From contig CAZBED010000004.1 of NCBI GenBank assembly GCA_964490845.1, positions 136,358-200,357 on the forward strand: a stretch of DNA of 64,000 nt. Reading direction: 5' to 3'. The stretch is from JADJSS01 sp964490845 (GTDB taxonomy: Bacteria > Bacteroidota > Bacteroidia > Chitinophagales > JADIYW01). Made by a program: the position numbers and the translations under genes. The notes below the pieces were generated by a model that had not been told where the DNA came from, made no database searches, and saw nothing but the letters and a program-made list of their open reading frames with translations. Below, one piece after another: positions 47,917-55,697 of the stretch. The first letter of the stretch is position 1; each line of letters begins with the position of its first letter.

Positions 47917-48030
47917 TGGTTTTATACTTAAATATACAAAATAATTCTTTTATAAAAATCTCAAAATAATTATAATACGATATAAACAGATTGATAAATG
48001 AACATAGGAACGGGAGTATTGAGGAAGATA

Positions 48031-48059
48031 TAAAAAAAGTCCCGACTAAATGTCGGGAC
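48031..48059 (-). terminator. rho-independent terminator of tRNA-Val
   Basis: The stem GTCCCGAC/GTCGGGAC, with a five-base loop, spans 48039-48059. On the minus strand it is followed by a run of T (the A-run at 48032-48038 on the plus strand). It lies 4 bases past the tRNA 3' end. The orientation fits the end of the tRNA transcript and isolates it from the CHASE2 operon further downstream on the same strand. Confidence 0.85.
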
Positions 48060-48063
48060 CTTG

Positions 48064-48138
48064 TGGGCGCACACGGGTTCGAACCGCGGACCCCCTGCTT
48101 GTAAGGCAGGTGCTCTGAACCAGCTGAGCTATGCGCCC
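48064..48138 (-). tRNA. tRNA-Val (anticodon UAC)
   Basis: The 75-base sequence folds as a standard cloverleaf. The acceptor stem pairs GGGCGCA with TGCGCCC, the D arm is GCTCAGCTGGTTCAGAGC, the anticodon stem is CCTGC/GCAGG around the loop CTTACAA (anticodon TAC), and the T arm contains GGTTCGAACC. The discriminator base is A. The terminal CCA is not encoded (next bases CAA), so it must be added by nucleotidyltransferase. It is a single tRNA gene and a terminator follows directly. Confidence 0.96.
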
Positions 48139-48215
48139 TTACTGCCTTTTTGTAAGGGAGTGCAAATATAGAATTATCTGAGGAAATAAAAAATTTTTTT
48201 TACATAAAATTTATT

Positions 48216-48230
48216 TGCAACATAATTGCA
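48216..48230. promoter_or_regulatory. candidate operator copy 1 (TGCAA-N5-TTGCA)
   Basis: A perfect inverted repeat with 5-base arms TGCAA and TTGCA separated by five bases, sitting in ATTTGCAAcataaTTGCAT. It covers the TTG at 48226-48228 that would be the -33 element of the receptor promoter. A second copy with identical arms and spacing begins 38 bases downstream. A dimeric repressor of the Fur/Zur type is plausible but not shown by sequence alone. Confidence 0.6.
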
Positions 48231-48255
48231 TTAAAGAAAATAAAACCTATATTTG
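48226..48255 (+). promoter_or_regulatory. Bacteroidota-type promoter for the TonB receptor operon
   Basis: TTG at 48226-48228 and TATATTTG at 48248-48255 match the Bacteroidota -33 (TTG) and -7 (TAnnTTTG) elements with 19 bases between them. Transcription would begin at about 48260-48262, essentially at the start codon at 48261, so the mRNA may be leaderless. Each promoter element lies inside one of the two inverted repeats, which implies repression by occlusion. Confidence 0.65.
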
Positions 48256-48268
48256 CAATCATGTTGCA
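48254..48268. promoter_or_regulatory. candidate operator copy 2 (TGCAA-N5-TTGCA), overlapping the start codon
   Basis: The same arms and 5-base spacer as copy 1, in ATTTGCAAtcatgTTGCATAA. The spacer contains the receptor gene's ATG (48261-48263), and the left half overlaps the -7 box. The two copies agree at the arms and at the flanking ATT and CAT-type bases, which argues against chance. Confidence 0.6.
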
Positions 48269-50594
48269 TAAAACCGTTGCTGTGTTTTTAATTTGTTTAA
48301 TTTGGACAAACGTCCATGCACAAACCTGCACATTAAAAATTTCTGGAAAGATAATTGACGAACACGATAAGTCCGTTTTGGATTATGCCAACCTGTATAT
48401 TCTTGAACTGCAACTCGGTACGGCTGCTGATGATAAAGGTAGTTATGCGTTCAGCAACATTTGTCCGGGTACCTATACCTTTATCATTGACCATATCGGA
48501 TGCGCCAGCGATACCGTGACGGTGTCAATTTCACAAAGCATCACTAAAAATTTTTATCTTGAACATCATGCTGAAGAACTTGCAGAAATTGTCGCCACGG
48601 CCAACAGAAATAAAAATGAAACCACTCAATCTACCACTGTACTGGATACTAAAACTCTTCTGAAGCTGGAAGGAAAAGACCTGGGTTCTATTTTAGCTAC
48701 CATTTCCGGAGTGAATCAGCTAAAAACCGGTTCTACCATCAGTAAACCGGTCATTCATGGGTTGTCGGGTGACCGGATTTCAATTATCAGCAACGGGGTA
48801 AAACTGGAATCTCAAAATTGGGGGACTGAACATGCGCCTGAAATTAACCCACTGGCATCTAGTACAATTACTGTGATAAAAGGTGTCGGAAGTCTTGAAT
48901 ACGGCACAGATGCAATGGGGGGCATGATATTGATGGAGCCGCCAGTCCTGCAAAAAAATCAACACCTGAAGACAGGTTTTAGTCTGGCAGGACAAACAAA
49001 CGGACGAGGAATAACTGTTTCCGCAAAAATAGAACAGGGATTCAAAAAACAAACCGCTTTTTTTGTACAAGGCAGCTTTAAACGCCAGGGTGACGGCCAG
49101 ACACCACATTACAATTTAACCAATACCGGATTACAGGAAGGGAATTTCTCCGCAGGTATAGGCGTATTAAAAAAGAACTGGGATATAAACGCCTATTATT
49201 CCTTATTCCATCAGGATTTAGGAATTTTAAGAAGTTCGCACATCGGCAATATCACCGACCTCGAAAACGCTATCGCGAGCGATACTCCTCTCATCGTAAA
49301 ACCATTCACCTATAATATAGAAAATCCCAAACAGGCAGTCAACCATCATCTGGCTAAGATGAATATAATGCGGTTCTTTTCCAACCAAAGCCTGTTGTCT
49401 GTCACCTATTCCATTCAAATTAACCAACGGAAAGAGTTTGACATCCGACGGAGCGGCCGTTCCGAAATCCCCGCACTGGATATGCAATTATGGACACATC
49501 ATTTGCTCGCTGCTTATAGCAGGAATAAACGTATTGGAACCAAAGACATCAGCATAGAAGGGAAAAGTGGTTTTGATTTTATTACCAAACATAATTTTAA
49601 TAATTCTGCTACCGGTATACGGCCACTCATTCCGGATTATTATCAATATGGTATCGGTATTTTTGACATCGAAAAAATCCGGCTGGAGAATTTCTGTATC
49701 GAGTTGGGGGGAAGATATGACTATACCCGGTTTTTAGCGCTGCGGTTTGATAAAAATAATATCCTGCAAAAGCCAGCTTACAATTTTCACACCTATGCAT
49801 TCACATTAGGCGGAAGCTGGAAGAATACCTCCGATAATATCCGTTTGCAAAATAATCTGTCGTTCAGTTCCCGGTTTCCGAATGCCTCTGAATTGTACAG
49901 TGAGGGACTACACCACGGCATTGCAGTACTGGAATTTGGCAATGCAGCAATGAAACCGGAAAAAGGCATAAAGTGGATAACAACTGTTGGTGCAGGGTAT
50001 CAAAAATATTTTCAGACGGAAGCTACTTTTTACCTATCCAAAATAGATGATTTTATTTATTTAGCCCCGTTACCTAAACCTGTCATTACAATACGGGGCG
50101 CATTTCCGGCCTTTCAATATTATCAAACAGATGCCCGTTTGCTGGGGCTGGATGTAACCATAAGCAGTGAACCGCTTTCCTATCTGTCTTTGACCATGAA
50201 ATCGAGTATCGTAAGAGGTAAAAACACCGGTACTAATGACCATTTAATTTATATGCCATCTGACAGAATCAGCGCGGGTTTTGATCTACACCATGATTTT
50301 AAAAAAATCCAGCATGTACATGCTGGTATGACTGTCCTACATACTTTTAAACAAAAAAACACTCCCCTTTTGATTGCGGATTATAAGCCCGCCCCGAATG
50401 GATATACAGTGCTGAATGCCGATGCCGGCTTTGATTATGCCATCCATGAGCATCACACGCTCTCTTTTTCGATAGCCGCAGAAAATATAACCAACACCGC
50501 CTATCGGGATTATATGAACCGGTTCAGGTATTATGCTGACGAGCCTGGCTGGAATCTGATTTTCAGGTTAAGATATTCATTCTCCAAAACCTAA
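48261..50594 (+). CDS. TonB-dependent receptor, probable metal-uptake type
   Basis: A 777-residue outer-membrane transporter powered by TonB/ExbBD. A signal peptide (cleavage near VHAQ) is followed by a carboxypeptidase-regulatory-like domain (about 25-110), a plug domain (about 120-220; LGSILATISGVNQLKTGSTISKP, ISIISNGVKLESQNWGTEH, GVGSLEYGTDAMGG) and a 22-stranded-type barrel ending LIFRLRYSF. A histidine cluster IHEHHTLS lies near the end. The next gene is its usual partner lipoprotein. Together with the paired inverted repeats over the promoter, this suggests metal-controlled uptake (zinc or similar), which is inference. No SusD homologue is present. Confidence 0.88.
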   Translation: MLHKTVAVFLICLIWTNVHAQTCTLKISGKIIDEHDKSVLDYANLYILELQLGTAADDKGSYAFSNICPGTYTFIIDHIGCASDTVTVSISQSITKNFYLEHHAEELAEIVATANRNKNETTQSTTVLDTKTLLKLEGKDLGSILATISGVNQLKTGSTISKPVIHGLSGDRISIISNGVKLESQNWGTEHAPEINPLASSTITVIKGVGSLEYGTDAMGGMILMEPPVLQKNQHLKTGFSLAGQTNGRGITVSAKIEQGFKKQTAFFVQGSFKRQGDGQTPHYNLTNTGLQEGNFSAGIGVLKKNWDINAYYSLFHQDLGILRSSHIGNITDLENAIASDTPLIVKPFTYNIENPKQAVNHHLAKMNIMRFFSNQSLLSVTYSIQINQRKEFDIRRSGRSEIPALDMQLWTHHLLAAYSRNKRIGTKDISIEGKSGFDFITKHNFNNSATGIRPLIPDYYQYGIGIFDIEKIRLENFCIELGGRYDYTRFLALRFDKNNILQKPAYNFHTYAFTLGGSWKNTSDNIRLQNNLSFSSRFPNASELYSEGLHHGIAVLEFGNAAMKPEKGIKWITTVGAGYQKYFQTEATFYLSKIDDFIYLAPLPKPVITIRGAFPAFQYYQTDARLLGLDVTISSEPLSYLSLTMKSSIVRGKNTGTNDHLIYMPSDRISAGFDLHHDFKKIQHVHAGMTVLHTFKQKNTPLLIADYKPAPNGYTVLNADAGFDYAIHEHHTLSFSIAAENITNTAYRDYMNRFRYYADEPGWNLIFRLRYSFSKT

Positions 50595-50603
50595 AACAGC
50601 TTT

Positions 50604-51176
50604 ATGAAAAAATACATTTTAAACATCTTAGTACCATCCATTATGCTGATAACGGGTAGTTGTATAAAAGACCCTTTACCGGTGAATGAATCTGAGTTAA
50701 TTACTACGGTTCAACTTACACTGACTGATACCGCATCACCATACAATACACACAGTATAATTTTCAGAGATTTAGACGGGGACGGAGGAACAGATGCCAT
50801 ACTTACACCTGATTCGCTTAGTTTGCCTGCCGGCACTGCATTTAATGCAACGCTCTTGCTATTAGATGAGAGAAATCCCGAAACGGATACCATCAACCGG
50901 GAGATAACAGCAGAAAATACGGCTCACCAGTTTTTTTATCAGTCAATTCCGTCGGATGTTTTGACTAACTTTTCCTATTTATCGTTTGATGATAACGGCA
51001 AACCGCTTGGATTAATGTTTAGCTGCGAGTCAAAAAATATACCCTCAAACGGTGCCTTAAAAGTAATTTTACGGCACGAACCCAATAAATCGGCTGCAGG
51101 CGTTGCTTCAGGTGATATTTCTAATGCAGACGGAGAAACAGACATCGAAATCGCGTTTCCTTTTTATATCAGGTAA
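50604..51176 (+). CDS. partner lipoprotein of TonB receptor ('type 1 periplasmic binding fold' family)
   Basis: A 190-residue lipoprotein with lipobox ITGSC (Cys20). The rest is a beta-rich domain with hallmark segments ELITTVQLTLTD, FRDLDGDGG, LLLDERNPETD, HQFFYQS, LKVILRHEPNKSAAGVASGD and DGETDIEIAFPF. I recognise this pattern from Bacteroidota proteins labelled 'type 1 periplasmic binding fold superfamily', which regularly follow TonB receptors. The Asp-rich FRDLDGDGGTDA could bind a metal ion. It starts 9 bases after the receptor gene, so they form one operon. Function is probably accessory to the receptor, at the outer membrane. Confidence 0.8.
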   Translation: MKKYILNILVPSIMLITGSCIKDPLPVNESELITTVQLTLTDTASPYNTHSIIFRDLDGDGGTDAILTPDSLSLPAGTAFNATLLLLDERNPETDTINREITAENTAHQFFYQSIPSDVLTNFSYLSFDDNGKPLGLMFSCESKNIPSNGALKVILRHEPNKSAAGVASGDISNADGETDIEIAFPFYIR

Positions 51177-51201
51177 TTTATAGTTACAAATTATTTTGTT
51201 A

Positions 51202-51236
51202 TTGGCTATAATATTTAAAGTGAAAGTGTATATTTG
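51202..51236 (+). promoter_or_regulatory. promoter candidate for the DUF2061 gene
   Basis: TTG at 51202-51204 and TATATTTG at 51229-51236, 24 bases apart, fit the Bacteroidota promoter pattern at the long end of the usual spacing. The predicted start near 51243 leaves a leader of about 30 bases before ATG 51272. Confidence 0.5.
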
Positions 51237-51271
51237 TAGTATACTAATTCTATAGAGTATATAATAATAGT

Positions 51272-51766
51272 ATGCAAAAAGACAGGCATTTTATCAGTCT
51301 GACCAAAGGGGTCACCTGGAGAATTATCGGAACGCTCGATACCATGATGCTTTCCTATATTTTTACAGGAAGCATTGGGAATGCGCTGAAAATTGGTTTT
51401 ACGGAAGTATTTACTAAAATCTTCCTTTTTTATCTTCATGAACGGGGCTGGTTTAAAATAAAATGGGGCTTAATCCGGATTGAATCTCAAAAACAACTAT
51501 CCGAAGAAGAATTAAGCGATTATGAACATAAAGACGATATCTGGAGAGAATCCCACCTGCGAAGTGTGGTAAAAGGTATCAGCTGGCGTATAGTTGGCAC
51601 CATCGATACCATAATCATTGCCACTTTCTGGACAGGAGATTACAGTAAAGCTTTAAAAATCGGATTTACGGAAGTCATTACCAAAGTTTTCCTGTACTAC
51701 CTGCATGAACGCATCTGGATGAAATATTCGAGAAAAGGACAATCTGCCGAAGTACAAAACCAATAA
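51272..51766 (+). CDS. tandem DUF2061 membrane protein
   Basis: A 164-residue protein made of two copies of the DUF2061 domain. The first (about 9-70) has KGVTWRIIGTLDTMMLSYIFTG and ALKIGFTEVFTKIFLFYLHER. The second (about 92-153) has KGISWRIVGTIDTIIIATFWTG and ALKIGFTEVITKVFLYYLHER. The copies are clearly related by internal duplication. Each would span the membrane twice. DUF2061 genes often lie by sulfate-assimilation genes (cysD/cysN), but none are here, and the role is unknown. A charged linker (EEELSDYEHKDD) joins the halves. Confidence 0.88.
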   Translation: MQKDRHFISLTKGVTWRIIGTLDTMMLSYIFTGSIGNALKIGFTEVFTKIFLFYLHERGWFKIKWGLIRIESQKQLSEEELSDYEHKDDIWRESHLRSVVKGISWRIVGTIDTIIIATFWTGDYSKALKIGFTEVITKVFLYYLHERIWMKYSRKGQSAEVQNQ

Positions 51767-51779
51767 ATAGTTCTGCTTA

Positions 51780-51814
51780 TTGTAATATTAAGTCACTTCT
51801 TTCTACTAATTTTG
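51780..51814 (+). promoter_or_regulatory. promoter candidate for the M13 peptidase gene
   Basis: TTG at 51780-51782 and TAATTTTG at 51807-51814, again 24 bases apart, as upstream of the DUF2061 gene. Transcription would start near 51821, a short leader before ATG 51835. Confidence 0.5.
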
Positions 51815-51834
51815 CAACCTAATTATTTTTATCT

Positions 51835-53916
51835 ATGAATAAAGCAATTTTACCTGCGTTGTTGGTATCAGCATTTAGCTTTTCCGCAATGGCAGCAGAA
51901 CCGGCGGCTGTAAAACCTGCCACTCAGAAAACTGTACCACCGGCAGTTAAAGATGTAGCCATCAAAACCGGTGATTTTAGTACAACTACGAAACCCGGAA
52001 AAGACTTTTATGAGTATGTCAACGCAAAATGGACAAAAGCCAATCCGATACCCGGCGACAAAGCTGGATTTGGCATGTTTGAAAAACTGGATGAAGAAAG
52101 CAGGATTGTCATAAAACGTATTTTAGAGAATGCGGCAAACTTAAAGATAAAAACCCCAAAAGGCTCGAACCTCCAGATTTTAGGTGATTTTTACCGTAGC
52201 GCCATGGATACAGATGCTATTAACAAAGCCGGTATACAACCGCTTCAGGCATGGTTCGAAGATATTCAAAATGCCACTACTCCTCAGGAATTTGCAAAAG
52301 ATATGGCAAAATTGCAACTCCGCAACATCAATACGCCGATTGGTTATTACGTGGAAGTGGATGCCAAAAATTCCACCCGCTACGTTATGTATATCAGCCA
52401 GGGCGGTTTAGGACTCCCTGACCGTGATTTTTATTTCCGTACTGATGAAAAATCTAAGAAAACACTGGAAGCCTACAAAGGTTACATGAAGTCAATCATC
52501 GGGCTGGCGAAACTGGATAAAACTGTTTCTGCTGAGCAACAGGCCGAAAACATTATGGAAGTCGAAACAGCCATCGCTAAAACTTCTTTATCAAAAGTAG
52601 AATTACGCGATCCTGAAAAGAATTATAACCTATACACAATTGACCGCTTAAAAAGTGAATTCAAAAATTTTGACTGGGACGCATTTTTCGGAGAAATGAA
52701 AGCTGCTCCAAAAGAAATCATAGTTGGACAGCCGTCTTTTATGCATGCTTTGGATAGTTTGTTCGTAGCCATACCACACGACAAATGGGTATCTTATCAG
52801 CAATTTCATTTAATCAATTCCAACGCCAAATACCTAAACAGCGAGATTGTACAGGCACGCTTTGATTTCTTCGGAAAAACATTGAGCGGTATTCAAACAA
52901 TGGAACCGAGATGGAAACGTGTTTCGCGCATTTCAGAAGACCTGCTCAGAGACTTAATCGGACAGGAATATGTGAAAACGAAGTTTTCCCCATTAGCCAA
53001 GAAACGAGCGCTCGATTTAGTTGAAAATATTCGTGCCGCATTGGCAGAACGCATCCAAAAGCTTGAATGGATGGGCGCTGAAACCAAGGCAAAAGCGCTG
53101 GAAAAGCTGGCCAAAATAGACGTGAAAATCGGTTATCCGGACAAATGGTGGACGTATGAAAACACGGATGTCAGCAATCAGCCCTACGTTTTAAATGTGT
53201 TAAACTGCTCTTATGCTGAAAACCTGCGTGTTTTGGAACGTATGAAAAAAGACAAAATAGACCGTACAGAGTGGCTGATGGGACCGCAAACCGTTAATGC
53301 CTACTACAATCCTTTGATTAATGAGATTGTATTTCCGGCAGCTATCCTGCAACCGCCTTTCTTCTATGCCAAAGGCGATGATGCGGTCAACTACGGAGGA
53401 ATCGGGATGGTCATAGGACATGAAATCACGCACGGTTTTGATGATGAAGGCAGTCAATATGATGCGGAAGGAAACCTGAAAAACTGGTGGACACCGGAAG
53501 ACAAAAAACGCTATGAAGCACTGACCGATAAATTTGTGGCACAATACAGCAAATATTCTCCGTTTCCGGAAGACAGTATTTATGTCAATGGTGAATTAAC
53601 TTTAGGAGAAAACATTGCTGATTTAGGCGGTATGATTATCAGTTTAAACGCACTGAAAAAAGCTATCGGAAATACTACACCATTAATCAGCGGGCTTACT
53701 CCGGAACAACGTTATTTCATTAATTACGCGATTATATGGAGGTCGAATATGCGTCCGGAATCCATGCGCATGCAAATGCTGTCTGACCCTCATTCCCCTG
53801 CAAAATACAGGGTAAACGGCGTTTTGAGTAATTTGCCGGAATTCCATAAAGCATTTAACGTTAAACCGGGTGATGCCATGTATAATCCGGAAGAAGAACG
53901 GTCTAAAATGTGGTAA
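51835..53916 (+). CDS. pepO: M13 family zinc metallopeptidase (PepO/neprilysin-like)
   Basis: An exported endopeptidase of 693 residues. A signal peptide (cleavage near AMAAEP) is followed by a Pro/Thr/Lys-rich stretch, then the M13 N-terminal helical domain (about 45-440) and the catalytic domain (about 490-690). The zinc motif is HEITH (His529, Glu530, His533) and the third ligand is Glu592 in ENIADLGG, with Asp596 stabilising. C-terminal MLSDPHSPAKYRVNGVLSN and the final Trp are typical. It acts on short peptides in the periplasm or outside. A strong palindromic terminator follows. Confidence 0.95.
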   Translation: MNKAILPALLVSAFSFSAMAAEPAAVKPATQKTVPPAVKDVAIKTGDFSTTTKPGKDFYEYVNAKWTKANPIPGDKAGFGMFEKLDEESRIVIKRILENAANLKIKTPKGSNLQILGDFYRSAMDTDAINKAGIQPLQAWFEDIQNATTPQEFAKDMAKLQLRNINTPIGYYVEVDAKNSTRYVMYISQGGLGLPDRDFYFRTDEKSKKTLEAYKGYMKSIIGLAKLDKTVSAEQQAENIMEVETAIAKTSLSKVELRDPEKNYNLYTIDRLKSEFKNFDWDAFFGEMKAAPKEIIVGQPSFMHALDSLFVAIPHDKWVSYQQFHLINSNAKYLNSEIVQARFDFFGKTLSGIQTMEPRWKRVSRISEDLLRDLIGQEYVKTKFSPLAKKRALDLVENIRAALAERIQKLEWMGAETKAKALEKLAKIDVKIGYPDKWWTYENTDVSNQPYVLNVLNCSYAENLRVLERMKKDKIDRTEWLMGPQTVNAYYNPLINEIVFPAAILQPPFFYAKGDDAVNYGGIGMVIGHEITHGFDDEGSQYDAEGNLKNWWTPEDKKRYEALTDKFVAQYSKYSPFPEDSIYVNGELTLGENIADLGGMIISLNALKKAIGNTTPLISGLTPEQRYFINYAIIWRSNMRPESMRMQMLSDPHSPAKYRVNGVLSNLPEFHKAFNVKPGDAMYNPEEERSKMW

Positions 53917-53930
53917 ATACATCATTCCGT

Positions 53931-53972
53931 TATATCAAAAAGCGCCGTCTAAAGACGGCGCTTTTTGATATA
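53931..53972. terminator. bidirectional rho-independent terminator (20-bp perfect stem)
   Basis: A 42-base perfect hairpin. Arms of 20 bases contain the core AGCGCCGTCT/AGACGGCGCT with A/T-rich ends, and the loop is two bases. A-runs and T-runs on either side allow use on both strands. It separates the convergent M13 peptidase and D-cysteine-desulfhydrase genes. Confidence 0.9.
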
Positions 53973-53994
53973 AGTCTTTAAGAATCAATAAACG

Positions 53995-54855
53995 CTAATC
54001 CAGCACATTGGCATTCATTACGCCTCCTGTATGAACTGCGATAACAACAGACTCCGGTGGAAAATAGTTTTTAGCGATTAAATCCATGATGCCGTACATC
54101 ATTTTACCGGTATAGACATAATCCAGCAAAATCTGATGTTCGGCATAGAAATCTTTGATAAATTGAATCAATTCAGGCGATGTTTTGGCATAACCGCCAA
54201 AATGATAATCCGTCATTAATTGAAAATCTGCCGTAGTGAACTTTTTGATTTCTTCTGTTAAAAAATCGCCGTTTTTCAATACAGGAAAACCTAAAGCCTG
54301 CTGATGTGCTTTCAGATTACCGGCAATTCCGGCAAGCGTAGTACCTGTTCCGCAGGCACAGCAGATGAAATCGAAATCCGTTTGTATCTCTTCAGTAATT
54401 TCTGTACATCCTTTAACCGCCCATACATTTGCCCCGCCTTCAGGCAGGATAAACATTGAATCGATATCAGAAAATAAAGAAGAAGGAATGTGTTTTTTGT
54501 CTTTATAGGCGCCCCTGTTTATATAATACAGCTCCATCCCGGAATCGGCCGCAAATTGAAGACTTTTATTCAGAGGCTGATACTCCTCTCCTCTTATGAT
54601 TCCGATGGTCTTAAACCCCAGGAGTTTTCCGGCGGCGGCTGTTGCCGTAATATGATTGGAAAATGCACCGCCAAATGTCAGCAAAGTAGTTTTATTTTCC
54701 AGCCTCGCCTGCTCCAGATTATACTTCAGTTTGCGCCATTTATTGCCGGAAACTTCCGGATGAATCAGGTCATCCCGTTTGATGAACAAATGGATTTTAA
54801 ACTTCCGGGTAATATCATTTTGGACAGCTTGTAAAGACGAAGGAAGATTAAACAT
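53995..54855 (-). CDS. PLP-dependent D-cysteine desulfhydrase / ACC deaminase family protein
   Basis: A fold-type II PLP enzyme of 286 residues. The PLP lysine is in VSGNKWRKLKYNL (about 37-42), the phosphate-binding loop is CGTGTTLAGI, and TFGGAFSNHITATAAAG is the conserved substrate motif. The family includes ACC deaminase and D-cysteine desulfhydrase; short Bacteroidota members are generally assigned the latter group, but sequence alone cannot decide. It is cytosolic. Its start lies 10 bases downstream of the pentapeptide-repeat gene on the same strand. The 286 length is shorter than the 330 usual for DcyD, mainly through the missing N-terminal part. Confidence 0.85.
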   Translation of the reverse strand: MFNLPSSLQAVQNDITRKFKIHLFIKRDDLIHPEVSGNKWRKLKYNLEQARLENKTTLLTFGGAFSNHITATAAAGKLLGFKTIGIIRGEEYQPLNKSLQFAADSGMELYYINRGAYKDKKHIPSSLFSDIDSMFILPEGGANVWAVKGCTEITEEIQTDFDFICCACGTGTTLAGIAGNLKAHQQALGFPVLKNGDFLTEEIKKFTTADFQLMTDYHFGGYAKTSPELIQFIKDFYAEHQILLDYVYTGKMMYGIMDLIAKNYFPPESVVIAVHTGGVMNANVLD

Positions 54856-54865
54856 CCTGTAAACG

Positions 54866-55630
54866 TTACTTTATCAGTGCCGGTACAACAACCGCGCCAT
54901 TTTTCTTAGCCCATGCAACAGTAATCCCTTTGGTATTGGAATTGATTTTAGCACCTGTGAGTTTCACCGGCATCGTTTTCGTTTTTTCCATTTTCTCCAA
55001 TGCAAGGCCTAAAGCCTCTGTCTCCACGATTTCCGGTGCTAATATTTTTGGAGCAGCAACCAATCCGGAGGCCGTGCTGGATTTATTCTCATACACCGTT
55101 GTTGACTGCGGCGTTGGAGACGACTCGTAAACGAAGAGCGCCTGACTCAGATTGGCATTTTGTAAGTCCGCGCTTTCCAGACTGGATAGTATAAGATTCG
55201 CTGCAGTCATATCAGCGCCGTTCAGGATGGCATACTGTAAATCCGCTTCCTGCAAAAGCGCCTGCGTAAGGTTCGCATTTTTAAGGTTCACAAAATGCAT
55301 GTTAGTAGCCAGAAAATTAGCTTTAGTCAAATTGGCACCGGTAAAATTAACGCCTGTCAGATTACAGCCGTACAATTTCGCGCCGGTCAGATTCGCTTCG
55401 CTCAGGTTGACACCCGTCAGATTTGCATTACTTAAATCAACCCCTCTTAAATCCGCTTTCTGCAACTGCACACCTGTCAGATTTGCTCCGGCTAGATTCT
55501 TTTCACCGTTTTTAGCCAATACCGCCCATTGTAAAACTGTTTTTGAGCCGGACTGAGCGAAGGCCGCAACACTCATCATCATAAATAAGAAAAAATAAAT
55601 CCGATTGGATTTAATAGATAAATACTTCAT
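54866..55630 (-). CDS. exported pentapeptide-repeat protein
   Basis: A 254-residue protein. A signal peptide (cleavage near VAAFAQ) is followed by about 23 consecutive A(D/N)LxX pentapeptides (about 42-165; for example NLTGVNLSEANLTGAKLYG), predicted to form a right-handed quadrilateral beta-helix. A low-complexity region (Ser/Thr/Pro/Val; about 165-215) and a 40-residue tail follow. Qnr/MfpA-type relatives are cytosolic DNA mimics that bind gyrase; the signal peptide here argues against such a role although parC lies 67 bases upstream on the same strand. Function unknown. Confidence 0.86.
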   Translation of the reverse strand: MKYLSIKSNRIYFFLFMMMSVAAFAQSGSKTVLQWAVLAKNGEKNLAGANLTGVQLQKADLRGVDLSNANLTGVNLSEANLTGAKLYGCNLTGVNFTGANLTKANFLATNMHFVNLKNANLTQALLQEADLQYAILNGADMTAANLILSSLESADLQNANLSQALFVYESSPTPQSTTVYENKSSTASGLVAAPKILAPEIVETEALGLALEKMEKTKTMPVKLTGAKINSNTKGITVAWAKKNGAVVVPALIK

Positions 55631-55697
55631 TTTAAAGAGTTTTGATACTCTAAAATATAAAAATAAAATGAGATTTTTTCATTTTTTTGCAAGAATT

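Noticed and set aside
54866..55630. A Qnr-type quinolone-resistance protein
   Set aside because: It has a signal peptide and a low-complexity tail, and Qnr proteins are cytosolic with a different length and loop pattern.
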